Origin: an uncultured Lachnospiraceae bacterium
GTDB taxonomy: Bacteria; Bacillota; Clostridia; Lachnospirales; Lachnospiraceae
Reading direction: 5' to 3'
Assembly (NCBI GenBank): GCA_900554205.1
Contig: USGM01000017.1
Coordinates: 1 to 35,139 of the forward strand
Length of the DNA stretch: 35,139 nt
Shown piece after piece: positions 16,012 to 23,600 of the stretch. Below the pieces are notes generated by a model. It did no database searches. It was not told where the DNA came from and saw only the letters and a list, made by a program, of their open reading frames with translations. The position numbers and the translations under genes are program-made. Each line of letters begins with the position of its first letter. Within the stretch, counting starts at the first letter, position 1.

Positions 16012-16473
16012 CTACCGGCCAAGCCGTCTCTCATTTAACCGTTCTACCAGAAGTCTGTAATAGCTTCTGGACACCATTGCCTTCTTCCTGCTGCCTGTAA
16101 ATTCCACTATGCTTGATGCCGTCAGATTCCGGGTTATGGAGTAAATACAGTCCAGATTGGCAATGGAGGATTTTGATATTCTCATAAAGCTCCCCGGCAA
16201 GACCTGCTCAAGCTCATACAGCTTGTAATTGCAGGTGAATATTTTATCCGCCGTGTGTGCCCGCAGCTCCCGCCCCTCTGTCTCGAAGAAATAGATTTCC
16301 TCGATCGGAACATAGAAATCCGTCTCGCCGCTGCTCAGGGTCAGGCATCGTTTCCCATTGTTCTGTTTTGAGAGATAATTCTGCAGGCCGACCACGGAAT
16401 CGTTCAGGCTTGCGCACCGGATGATGACTTCTTCCTCCTCCAGTCCTTCCTCAATCTCAATTTTGACCTTCAT
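16012..16473 (-). CDS. LytTR-family DNA-binding regulator without receiver domain
   Basis: Stand-alone transcription factor. In 153 residues, 1-45 form a short N-terminal part (KVKIEIEEGLEEEEVIIRC) and 48-148 are a LytTR domain, recognised by IPIEEIYFFETEGRELRAHT-like strands and the signature SFMRISKSSIANLDCI, followed by the RKKAMVSRSYYRLLVERL helix. There is no REC domain, so activity is probably set by a partner membrane protein rather than phosphorylation. I chose the ATG at 16473 after GGTGGGG; an upstream in-frame start at 16590 would lie inside the promoter. First gene of the LytTR-LiaF-ABC-GH43 operon, whose promoter has phased direct repeats that look like its own binding sites. Confidence 0.9.
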   Translation of the reverse strand: MKVKIEIEEGLEEEEVIIRCASLNDSVVGLQNYLSKQNNGKRCLTLSSGETDFYVPIEEIYFFETEGRELRAHTADKIFTCNYKLYELEQVLPGSFMRISKSSIANLDCIYSITRNLTASSIVEFTGSRKKAMVSRSYYRLLVERLNERRLGR

Positions 16474-16550
16474 ATGTCCCCACCTGTTTTTTATTCGACC
16501 CGGAAATACGGTGCTGTTCCTGCGCCATCCTTCCCGTTGCCTACAATTAC

Positions 16551-16578
16551 AGTATACAGATGAATTAAAATCTGTAAA
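16551..16578 (-). promoter_or_regulatory. Promoter of the LytTR-LiaF-ABC-GH43 operon
   Basis: Minus-strand TTTACA (16573-16578), 16 nt, TATACT (16551-16556). The -35 overlaps the nearer of two direct repeats. Confidence 0.7.
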
Positions 16579-16614
16579 TACATCCTGCATAAGAGGTAAA
16601 TATTCCTGCGTAAA
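16574..16614. promoter_or_regulatory. Direct repeats spaced 21 bp, candidate LytTR operator
   Basis: Plus-strand TCCTGCATAA (16583-16592) and TCCTGCGTAA (16604-16613) are 21 bp apart, each preceded by GTAAATA (16574 and 16596). LytTR proteins bind pairs of short direct repeats about two helical turns apart next to the -35, which is exactly this layout. That the adjacent LytTR protein binds here is inferred. Confidence 0.55.
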
Positions 16615-16632
16615 ATGTCACGGAATGCATTT

Positions 16633-16661
16633 AAAAAGCGCCGGAGTTCTCACTCCGACGC
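16633..16661 (-). terminator. Terminator overlapping the 3' end of the second acyltransferase gene
   Basis: Minus-strand stem GCGTCGGAGT / ACTCCGGCGC (one G-T pair), 4-nt loop, then TTTTT. The stem's left arm contains the last codons of the coding sequence and its stop codon sits in the stem-loop. Confidence 0.88.
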
Positions 16662-17423
16662 CCTTCTGTATTCGATTACCTCATAATTGCTTTCTTTGCT
16701 CCGTTCCAGCATACACCGGTAAACACGGTCACGCAGCTCCTGCTGTCTTTCCTTCGGCTTCAGCTTCTCATCCGGGTAAAATGGCCCGTCAATGTATGTG
16801 ACAATATTCACCTTCCCCGACCTGCCCCGCCGCTTATGATAGGTGTTTGTCAGCGCATACACCGGGCAGTTTAAGCTGACCGGATAGCGAAAGGACACCG
16901 CCTTAAACGGTCTGATTCCTGTATAATACGGCCAGATATGTGCCTCTGGGTAGATCGTGACGGAATAGTTTCTGGCGATCTTGTCCTCCACCGACCGGAT
17001 GAAATTCTTCATGCCACCCAGGTCACAGGGAATCGGGATTGCCCCGAGCATCTCGACAAGATGCCGCAGCCCGGGCATGGAGACATTCTCCGGGTTCACG
17101 ATGAAGAAATTCCGGTGCGGATAGTTTGCAAGGCTGGGGATAAAGGTATCCGCAAACGGCTGGGTATGGTTCCCATAAATAAAATAACCACCGTTACGGC
17201 ACTCCTTCAGCTTCTCCTTCCCCACATATTTCAAGTGGAACCTGAGCTTCTGGTAGAAAAACTTGATCGGCATACTGAGCACGTTCTGAACCACCAGCGA
17301 ACAGAAATCCCAGATGCGCCCATGGAAATAGCGGAAGTCCTTGTCTATCACCCGCGCCTTGATCTGTGCCTCCGAAAATTCATCATTCAGTTCATCCGTG
17401 TAATATATGATCTTTTTACTCAT
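16650..17423 (-). CDS. PlsC-like (LPLAT) acyltransferase, variant HX5D motif
   Basis: Predicted membrane-associated acyltransferase of the 1-acylglycerol-3-phosphate type. In 257 residues the catalytic block reads YGNHTQPFAD, so the His86 and Asp92 are separated by five residues rather than the usual four. The later glycine/Glu motif is YPEAHIW (Glu160). A basic stretch, KRRGRSGKVNIVTYIDGP, follows. It begins with an ATG at 17423 that overlaps the previous acyltransferase stop by 8 nt and has little ribosome binding site of its own, so coupled translation is likely; the upstream Met at 17483 lies deep in that gene. Last gene of the GT8-GT8-acyltransferase operon. Substrate unknown; given the context, acylation of a glycolipid or surface glycan is an inference. 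Confidence 0.88.
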   Translation of the reverse strand: MSKKIIYYTDELNDEFSEAQIKARVIDKDFRYFHGRIWDFCSLVVQNVLSMPIKFFYQKLRFHLKYVGKEKLKECRNGGYFIYGNHTQPFADTFIPSLANYPHRNFFIVNPENVSMPGLRHLVEMLGAIPIPCDLGGMKNFIRSVEDKIARNYSVTIYPEAHIWPYYTGIRPFKAVSFRYPVSLNCPVYALTNTYHKRRGRSGKVNIVTYIDGPFYPDEKLKPKERQQELRDRVYRCMLERSKESNYEVIEYRRASE

Positions 17424-18318
17424 TTTCCGTACTGTATTCCAAGGGAATTCCATAGAACTCCTCATAAATATGCTTCCACACACTATAGTTGCCGTCGCGC
17501 ATCGCCTTGACCTGCTCCCGCTCCGTCAGTCCGCTCTGCGGATAAATGGGCTTGTCGATGAACACCGTGTACTCCTGCACCGGGAAGCCGTCAGGCCCGT
17601 AAGTCTCGCTGTCCCCCATCGTGATAAAGATCGGAAGCACGGGGACATGGTTCTTTGCCGCGAATTTAAACGCTCCGTTCTTTAGCGGCTTCGGCTTCCT
17701 GTAGTTCCACCATAAACTCTGCTCCGGATAGATCAGGATGAAATCGCCCCTGCGCAGAATCTTATCGACCGCCTGCAGGAAATTGTACATGGTCTTCTTG
17801 TTCTGGCTGAGCGGAAGAGTATTGCAGTTGCGGAAAAGAAATCCGTAAAAGCCCGGAAAGTTCGTGTAATTTCCCTCCCGGATGACCTTGAACAGCTGCT
17901 TCTTCCGGTAATGAACAGAGGTCTGGAACAGATGCTCCACCGTGAAGCAGTCAAAGGGATTGAAATGGTTGCAGGTGATGACTGCCCCGGACTGCAGACC
18001 ATTCAGGTACTCCATGCCCTTGACATCCTTTATTACCAGTTTTCCGTCCTTCAGGATCCCCTTCAAAAACTGCTCCGCAACGGCATATGCCAGCTTCACC
18101 TTGACCTTGCTCGCCGGCTTCACCCGAAGATAATCGATCTGATCCGGCTGCAGCGGAAGTGTCGGCGGATCCTCCTCCGCGTCCACATCAAACCTGCCTT
18201 CTCTCTCCAGCTGTTCAATTCTCTCCAGAACCGCCAGCCTGTCCGCCGCCTTCTCAGGTGGCTGCTGTACCTTGCTGTCTTCACTCTCCGGGCTGGTCTT
18301 ACTAAGCTTCTCCTTCAT
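17416..18318 (-). CDS. PlsC-like (LPLAT) acyltransferase with canonical HX4D
   Basis: Predicted acyl-CoA or acyl-ACP dependent transferase. Residues 1-75 are a charged, probably disordered extension (SPESEDSKVQQPPEKAAD, then a Leu/Glu helix). The acyltransferase domain follows with TCNHFNPFDCF (His118, Asp123, canonical HX4D), the GNYTNFPGFYGFLFRNCNTLPL acceptor region in part, and YPEQSLWWNYR (Glu199). Its 300 residues exceed the usual 200-250 for this family because of the N-terminal extension. It starts 4 nt after the GT8 stop, with the site GGTGAGGAG touching the ATG, so the true spacing is unusual. It is paralogous to the next gene but diverged, suggesting two acylation steps. Confidence 0.9.
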   Translation of the reverse strand: MKEKLSKTSPESEDSKVQQPPEKAADRLAVLERIEQLEREGRFDVDAEEDPPTLPLQPDQIDYLRVKPASKVKVKLAYAVAEQFLKGILKDGKLVIKDVKGMEYLNGLQSGAVITCNHFNPFDCFTVEHLFQTSVHYRKKQLFKVIREGNYTNFPGFYGFLFRNCNTLPLSQNKKTMYNFLQAVDKILRRGDFILIYPEQSLWWNYRKPKPLKNGAFKFAAKNHVPVLPIFITMGDSETYGPDGFPVQEYTVFIDKPIYPQSGLTEREQVKAMRDGNYSVWKHIYEEFYGIPLEYSTENE

Positions 18319-18322
18319 CTCC

Positions 18323-19264
18323 TCACCGCCTGTTCTTTCTGTCGTCTCCCACGCAATCCGCTTCCTTCTTTGCGAGCTTCAGCAGTCTCTCATGGGACTG
18401 CTCGCCCTTGATCTGGTCTTCCTCGGTAAAGTTCTCCTTGATCTCATGAATGACATCAATATACTCCGTCTGCTGTGCGTACATCCAGAAAAATTCCTGA
18501 TACATAATATCCTCAAAATGCCACGGCTTGAAGGCAAGATTGAAATGTACCAGTTTGACGTCCTCCGTCTTGATCTTCGGATCGGGGATCGGCATCCTGT
18601 CCCATGTCTTATCAACAATCTTTACGCGCCCCTTGCAGAGACGGTTGAGATAGTCCTGATCCTGTGCGACGGCAAACTTGATCTTATCTAAAACATATGT
18701 GAATTTCTCCTGGAACTTGAATCTGCGCAGCTGATCCAGATTCATCAGCAGCACCCCCGCGTTGAAATATTTGCGGCAGTCCGCAACGCCTACAACCTTT
18801 TCCACATAATCACAGAAAATCGGGCTGCTCAGAACTGCGTCATCCGGCGCCGCTGCCACAAGATTGTCTCCCATGTCGGTATTGTACAGCTTTGCTATGT
18901 CATCCAGAATGACAATGTCGCTGTCGAGATAAAGCACCTTGTCATACTGGGGATACAGATTCGGCAGGAAAAGCCTGAAATAAGTCGTTGCCGAATAATA
19001 ATCCCTCGTATAGAGCTTATCCTTTACCTTCTTAATATAGTAATTCAGATCCACAAATTCAATATCGACATTTTCTCTCTCATACTTTCCGATCTTCCGC
19101 TTATTTTCCTCGGAAATATCTGTGTTCAGTATCTTGACGAGATAAGTATTCTCCGGCGAGCAATTATCAATCATAGACTGAAGTGCCACCGCGAGAAACG
19201 GACAATATCCATCATCCACCGCGAAAAAAATCGGTATTTCCCTGCTGATCACCGGCTTTGCCAT
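18323..19264 (-). CDS. Family 8 glycosyltransferase
   Basis: Retaining GT-A fold transferase using a nucleotide sugar, probably UDP-glucose or UDP-galactose. In 313 residues, IPIFFAVDDGYCPFLAVALQS gives the nucleotide-binding opening, VLYLDSDIVIL holds the metal-binding DxD (Asp114, Asp116), KYFNAGVLLMNL is the conserved FNAG block, and AQDQDYLN plus VKLVHFNLAFKPWHF (His240) complete the active site. The ATG at 19264 follows GGAGGAATAA; the in-frame upstream Met at 19330 overlaps the preceding gene. It is the second GT8 of the operon, 22 nt after the first and 4 nt before the acyltransferases. Such GT8 proteins in gut Firmicutes often serve cell-surface glycans. Confidence 0.94.
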   Translation of the reverse strand: MAKPVISREIPIFFAVDDGYCPFLAVALQSMIDNCSPENTYLVKILNTDISEENKRKIGKYERENVDIEFVDLNYYIKKVKDKLYTRDYYSATTYFRLFLPNLYPQYDKVLYLDSDIVILDDIAKLYNTDMGDNLVAAAPDDAVLSSPIFCDYVEKVVGVADCRKYFNAGVLLMNLDQLRRFKFQEKFTYVLDKIKFAVAQDQDYLNRLCKGRVKIVDKTWDRMPIPDPKIKTEDVKLVHFNLAFKPWHFEDIMYQEFFWMYAQQTEYIDVIHEIKENFTEEDQIKGEQSHERLLKLAKKEADCVGDDRKNRR

Positions 19265-19286
19265 CTTTTTTATTCCTCCGTTTCTG

Positions 19287-20123
19287 TTATCGGCCGTTCC
19301 GGCCTTTTTCGTAATCTGCCTTCCATGCAAGATACTCCTTCAGATCTTCATCAAAGGCATGGCAGTTGAGATATTTGTGAATTTCCTCCACCTGCCACTG
19401 CTTATAATTCTCTGTATGCGGATAGGGTCTGAACATCAGCCGCTTGCAGAAATGACAGACGACCGTGTCCTTCTTGTTAAATTTAGACTGTTCGTTATAA
19501 ATTCGCGGAATCAGCTTCTTCCTCGTTGTCGCCTTGAAGATCGCCGACTGATCCGCAAAAAGGAGCTTCTTCGCCCGGATCAGTGCCCTTGCCTTGATGA
19601 GCAGGCCGGTCTTCCTTATCATCTCCATATTCAGGAGCAGCATTCCTGCATTGAAATAATCCGGACGGATCAGCCAGCAGCCATATTTCTCCTTCACCGC
19701 CGCGTATTCATAGCCCGTCACATCAATCTCCCACAGCTGCCGTATGTCGTTCGCTATCATAATATCAATGTCCAGATACAGCAGCTTATCCGGTATCTGC
19801 GTAAATTTGTCCGCAAGCAGCCGGAGCAATGTATACGGCGTACAGTACGCTGTCTCGTTGACACAGCCGCCGAATTCCTGCTCGTACAGCTCTGTCACAT
19901 CGAGCTTTTCCACCCGGTTATCCGGATTCTTCTGCTGGATCACATGATTCAGGAATGCGATCTGCTCCTCTGTGATCGCCGTGAAGTCCGCCCGCAGTCT
20001 GGTCAGCTCCATCGTCATAATATAGACATGGATCGTCTCCTTTGTCCTGTTCGTCATGGAGATCAGCTGCGTCAGTGCTCCGTCAAATACCTTTTCGTTG
20101 CCGCAAAGCAGGATATTAACCAT
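19287..20123 (-). CDS. Family 8 glycosyltransferase (second, diverged)
   Basis: A GT8 homologue of the next gene but clearly diverged. In 278 residues, MVNILLCGNEKVFDGALTQLIS opens the fold, LLYLDIDIMIA carries the DxD (Asp118, Asp120), DYFNAGMLLLNM is the FNAG block, and FADQSAI plus VVCHFCKRLMFRPYP occupy the positions of the QDxxN and HF motifs. The acceptor-side loops differ from its neighbour, so the two probably add different sugars or use different acceptors. It starts at an ATG after CGGGGGAAAT and heads the GT8-GT8-PlsC-PlsC operon. The nearest promoter candidate is the extended -10 at 20198-20206. No membrane segment is visible. Confidence 0.92.
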   Translation of the reverse strand: MVNILLCGNEKVFDGALTQLISMTNRTKETIHVYIMTMELTRLRADFTAITEEQIAFLNHVIQQKNPDNRVEKLDVTELYEQEFGGCVNETAYCTPYTLLRLLADKFTQIPDKLLYLDIDIMIANDIRQLWEIDVTGYEYAAVKEKYGCWLIRPDYFNAGMLLLNMEMIRKTGLLIKARALIRAKKLLFADQSAIFKATTRKKLIPRIYNEQSKFNKKDTVVCHFCKRLMFRPYPHTENYKQWQVEEIHKYLNCHAFDEDLKEYLAWKADYEKGRNGR

Positions 20124-20197
20124 ATTTCCCCCGTTTTCCCATCATGCTGCGGCAATGCTGTTCCACAGCCGGATAGCTTTTTGTCAGTAACAGATGG

Positions 20198-20206
20198 ATT
20201 ATATCA
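20198..20206 (-). promoter_or_regulatory. Extended -10 promoter candidate for the GT8 operon
   Basis: Minus-strand TGATATAAT, a perfect -10 with extended TG; the -35 region is weak. A further TTGACA lies upstream at about 20274-20279 but is not followed by a good -10. Confidence 0.55.
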
Positions 20207-20301
20207 TATCGCCCTTCAAATAGAAAGAGTCTATTTCCACTCCGCAAATACACATTACATGGTTTTCATTACTATGTCAAGTAGTTCTAATATTTTCCAC
20301 T

Positions 20302-20336
20302 AAAAAAGAGACGGGCAGCTTATCCTGTCCGTCTCT
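20302..20336 (-). terminator. Rho-independent terminator of groES-groEL
   Basis: Minus-strand 12-bp stem AGAGACGGACAG / CTGCCCGTCTCT with one mismatch and a short loop, followed by TTTTTT, 34 nt after the groEL stop. Confidence 0.9.
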
Positions 20337-20369
20337 CTGCTTTGTCTGTATTTACTTTCCGGCTGCCGC

Positions 20370-21995
20370 TTACATCATGCCCATTCCGCCGCCTGCACCT
20401 GCGGGCATTGCGGGAGTTTCCTCTTTAATATTTGCGACAACGCTCTCTGTTGTCAGCAGTGTGCTTGCTACGCTGGTTGCATTCTGCAATGCGCTTCTTG
20501 TAACCTTCGCAGGGTCAAGGATGCCTGCCTTAACCATATCAACATACTCTTCCTTGAGTGCATCGAAGCCGACACCAACCTCAGACTCTCTGACCTTATT
20601 GATGATAACGCTGCCCTCAAGTCCTGCATTTGCAGCGATATGATACAGAGGAGCCTCCAGTGCCTTCAGAACGATCTGTGCACCGGTCTTCTCGTCGCCG
20701 TCAAGACTGTCAGCGAGCTTTGCAACTTCCTTGGATGCGTGGATATAAGCAGAACCACCGCCGCAGATGATACCTTCCTCCACAGCTGCTCTGGTAGCTG
20801 CCAGCGCGTCCTCAAGGCGGAGCTTAGCCTCCTTCATCTCTGTCTCGGTAGCTGCACCGACACGGATTACAGCAACACCGCCGGACAGCTTTGCAAGTCT
20901 CTCCTGCAGCTTCTCCTTATCGAAATCGGAAGTTGTCTCCTCGATCTGCTTCTTGATCTGTCCGATTCTGGACTGGATCGCATTCTTATCGCCCTCACCG
21001 TCAACGATGACCGTGTTCTCCTTCTGAACCTTTACGCTCTTTGCACGTCCCAGCATATCCATTGTGGTATCCTTCAGCTCATAACCAAGCTCGGAGCTGA
21101 TAACTGTGCCGCCTGTCAGGATAGCAATATCTTCAAGCATTGCCTTTCTTCTGTCGCCGTAGCCGGGAGCCTTGACTGCAACTACATTGAAGGTGCCACG
21201 CAGCTTGTTGACGATCAGTGTCGTCAGAGCCTCGCCCTCGACATCCTCCGCGATGATCAGCAGCTTTGCGCCGGACTGTACGATCTGCTCCAGAAGAGGA
21301 AGGATCTCCTGAATGTTGGAAATCTTCTTGTCTGTAATCAGGATATACGGATTATCCAGAGTTGCCTCCATCTTATCCATATCGGTTGCCATGTATGCGG
21401 AAATATATCCTCTGTCGAACTGCATACCCTTTACCAGATCCAGCTCGGTCTGCATGGTCTTGGACTCTTCAATCGTGATAACGCCGTCTCCGCTTACCTT
21501 CTCCATAGCGTCTGCAACCAGCTGTCCGACTGTCTCGTCACCTGCGGAAATTGCAGCGACACGTGCGATGTGCTCCTTGCCGTTTACCTTCTGGCTCATA
21601 CCGGAAATTGCCTTAACCGCACACTCTGTAGCCTTCTTCATTCCCTTTCTCAGGATGATGGGGTTAGCACCTGCTGCCAGATTCTTCATTCCGGCATTTA
21701 CCATTGCCTGTGCAAGCACAGTTGCGGTCGTGGTACCGTCACCGGCAACGTCATTCGTCTTGGTAGCTACTTCCTTGACGAGCTGTGCGCCCATGTTCTC
21801 GAAAGCATCCTCCAGCTCAATCTCCTTTGCAATCGTCACACCGTCATTTGTAATCAGCGGTGCGCCATAGGACTTATCCAGAACAACATTTCTTCCTTTC
21901 GGTCCCAGTGTCACTCTTACGGTGTCTGCCAGCTGGTTGACACCGGACTCTAATGCTGCACGTGCTTCCGCACCATATTTAATCTCTTTTGCCAT
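20370..21995 (-). CDS. groEL: Chaperonin GroEL (Hsp60)
   Basis: ATP-driven folding chamber, a tetradecamer in the cytoplasm, capped by GroES. The 541 residues have the family's full length and hallmarks: MAKEIKYGAEARAALE, VRVTLGPKGRNVVLDKSYGAP in parts, NDVAGDGTTTATVLAQA with the ATPase Asp in GDGTT, KAPGYGDRRKAMLEDIAILTGG in parts, AAVEEGIICGGG (the GROEL signature region), and the C-terminal MPAGAGGGMGMM tail. The ATG at 21995 follows GGAGGCAAAAAATC. It is 59 nt downstream of groES, in the same CIRCE-controlled transcript, and ends at the terminator at 20302-20336. Confidence 0.99.
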   Translation of the reverse strand: MAKEIKYGAEARAALESGVNQLADTVRVTLGPKGRNVVLDKSYGAPLITNDGVTIAKEIELEDAFENMGAQLVKEVATKTNDVAGDGTTTATVLAQAMVNAGMKNLAAGANPIILRKGMKKATECAVKAISGMSQKVNGKEHIARVAAISAGDETVGQLVADAMEKVSGDGVITIEESKTMQTELDLVKGMQFDRGYISAYMATDMDKMEATLDNPYILITDKKISNIQEILPLLEQIVQSGAKLLIIAEDVEGEALTTLIVNKLRGTFNVVAVKAPGYGDRRKAMLEDIAILTGGTVISSELGYELKDTTMDMLGRAKSVKVQKENTVIVDGEGDKNAIQSRIGQIKKQIEETTSDFDKEKLQERLAKLSGGVAVIRVGAATETEMKEAKLRLEDALAATRAAVEEGIICGGGSAYIHASKEVAKLADSLDGDEKTGAQIVLKALEAPLYHIAANAGLEGSVIINKVRESEVGVGFDALKEEYVDMVKAGILDPAKVTRSALQNATSVASTLLTTESVVANIKEETPAMPAGAGGGMGMM

Positions 21996-22054
21996 GATTT
22001 TTTGCCTCCATTATGATTTCGTTCTTTTTCATTTTCCGTCCCGAAAGACGCTTC

Positions 22055-22339
22055 TTACTGGATTACTGCCAGAATATCATTCTGCTTTACAATGATGTAT
22101 TCCTCGTTGTCGAGCTTTACTTCGGTTCCTGCGTACTTGGAGTAGATGACCTGATCTCCGACCTTGACCTCCATCTTGATCTCCTTGCCGTCAACAACTC
22201 CGCCGGAGCCTACTGCAATTACCTCTGCCTGCTGGGGCTTCTCTTTATTCTGTCCGGGAAGTACGATACCTGACTTGGTCGTCTCCTCCGCAACCAACTG
22301 CTTTAATACAACTCTGTCACCTAACGGTACTAATTTCAT
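22055..22339 (-). CDS. groES: Co-chaperonin GroES (Hsp10)
   Basis: Heptameric lid of the GroEL chamber. The 94 residues are standard: MKLVPLGDRVVLKQLVAEETTKSGIVLPG in part, the mobile loop TTKSGIVLP that docks on GroEL, GVVDGKEIKMEVKVGDQVIYSKYAGTEV in part, and the terminal EEYIIVKQNDILAVI. The ATG at 22339 follows AGGAGGAAATACC. The CIRCE element lies 36-62 nt upstream and groEL directly downstream. Confidence 0.99.
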   Translation of the reverse strand: MKLVPLGDRVVLKQLVAEETTKSGIVLPGQNKEKPQQAEVIAVGSGGVVDGKEIKMEVKVGDQVIYSKYAGTEVKLDNEEYIIVKQNDILAVIQ

Positions 22340-22374
22340 GGTATTTCCTCCTTATATTCTCAAAAAGCTTCTTG

Positions 22375-22401
22375 TTAGCACTCATTTAATCTGAGTGCTA
22401 A
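22375..22401. promoter_or_regulatory. CIRCE operator (HrcA binding site)
   Basis: Perfect match to the established consensus TTAGCACTC-N9-GAGTGCTAA. It lies between the promoter and the groES start, so HrcA repression of groESL under non-stress conditions is expected. Confidence 0.98.
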
Positions 22402-22413
22402 TCGTTAAGACAT

Positions 22414-22442
22414 ATATTAGTTTTATATGCTTCGATTTTCAA
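22414..22442 (-). promoter_or_regulatory. Candidate groES promoter
   Basis: Minus-strand TTGAAA (22437-22442), 17 nt, TAATAT (22414-22419), immediately upstream of CIRCE. Confidence 0.55.
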
Positions 22443-22566
22443 ACATATTCTCAGTCGTTTATATTTCTCATTCTCTTGTTTTCTTTATTTTTCTTTCATT
22501 TTCTCTCGTTTTCTTATTTCACTCTCAAAAAGCAGATTTAATATTTACTTTAGAAATAGACATTCT

Positions 22567-23553
22567 CTACTGAATATTCACACCATAGTTTGCCGCTGAG
22601 CCGATCTTGACCATAACGCCCGCCTGGCTCTTCTCCCTCACCTTTGACAGGATTGCCGGGACAGCCCCAAGCAGAAGGAACAGATAGATCAGCACCAGAT
22701 CCGCCACAAAGTTTGTCATTTCAATGACGCCCTCCGAAATCATCAGCGGTATCAGCCGGTAACATTCAAACAGGTTAAACCCGGCATCGGCACCGCCGCC
22801 TTCCGTCAGCAGAACGATTGCCCAGTCGAGCTTATCCCCTATGTAGGTCATGACTAACATAATCACGCAGCTGATGACAATACCCTTTTTCGTCAGCTTT
22901 CCGCCGAGCATCTCATATCCTTTCAGCACGCCAACCGCCATAATTGCGCCGGAGAGTGCCGCCACATAGCCGAGCCTGCTCAGGATAATGATACAGAGCA
23001 CACCGAGCAATGACCCGAGAAAAGCTCCCACAATGCCACCGACAATGTTCTCCTTCTTCTGCTCCTGTTTCTGGGCATCGATAGAAAGCTGTCCCCGCAT
23101 CTTTGCCTCACACTCGGGACACAGGTGCATAATCGTGCCACCCGAACGGAACGCGGCAACCTCTGTCTCCTGTCCGCAGAGATTACAGCAGGGAATAAAG
23201 CCGTTTCTGCGCAGGAAGGCTGTCACGGCAGACAATACCTCCCCAAGCTGCTGTTGAAGTTTTTCCGGCTTTGCCTGTTTCAGTGTCACGCTGATACTGC
23301 TGCCGTCCTGCTTGCAAAGCGTAATCAGTCCGACGCTCTTAGCCAGTTCCTTCGAGCGCTCCTTTGTGAACATGGTTCCGTTTGTACTCTTTGCCGCCGT
23401 ATGCAATGTGAAGAGATAAGGATATCTGCTGTCTGCCGCATACAGCACAATATCAAATCCGTCCCGCTGCCCGTACAGAGCATTGCATTCCGCATCGTAG
23501 CGGAATCCTGTTGCTGCCGCTATCGCCGCATAGTTGTCTGTCAGTTTACTCAT
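22567..23553 (-). CDS. Unknown membrane protein with N-terminal cytosolic domain and CxxC zinc ribbon
   Basis: I do not recognise a named family. In 328 residues, 1-115 are a soluble domain (GFRYDAECNALYGQRDGFDI, FTLHTAAKSTNGTMFTKERS) probably of mixed alpha/beta type. A zinc-ribbon-like pair of motifs follows, CNLCGQ (Cys123, Cys126) and CPECEA (Cys145, Cys148). A charged linker (QKQEQKKEN) leads to hydrophobic segments at about 170-192, 196-212, 223-242 and 282-304, the first rich in glycine (GGIVGAFLGSLLG). The layout suggests a membrane protein with a metal-stabilised cytosolic domain. The ATG at 23553 opens a gene lying 47 nt after the DUF1905-C39 gene, possibly in the same transcript. 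Confidence 0.82.
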   Translation of the reverse strand: MSKLTDNYAAIAAATGFRYDAECNALYGQRDGFDIVLYAADSRYPYLFTLHTAAKSTNGTMFTKERSKELAKSVGLITLCKQDGSSISVTLKQAKPEKLQQQLGEVLSAVTAFLRRNGFIPCCNLCGQETEVAAFRSGGTIMHLCPECEAKMRGQLSIDAQKQEQKKENIVGGIVGAFLGSLLGVLCIIILSRLGYVAALSGAIMAVGVLKGYEMLGGKLTKKGIVISCVIMLVMTYIGDKLDWAIVLLTEGGGADAGFNLFECYRLIPLMISEGVIEMTNFVADLVLIYLFLLLGAVPAILSKVREKSQAGVMVKIGSAANYGVNIQ

Positions 23554-23600
23554 CTCATCTTCCCCTCTTGTGTATAAAATTTAACGCAAAGCAGTCTGCT

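Noticed and set aside
20640..21953. 437-codon plus-strand ORF opposite groEL
   Set aside because: Composition (Leu/Cys/Ser-rich) and exact overlap mark it as an antisense shadow of groEL.
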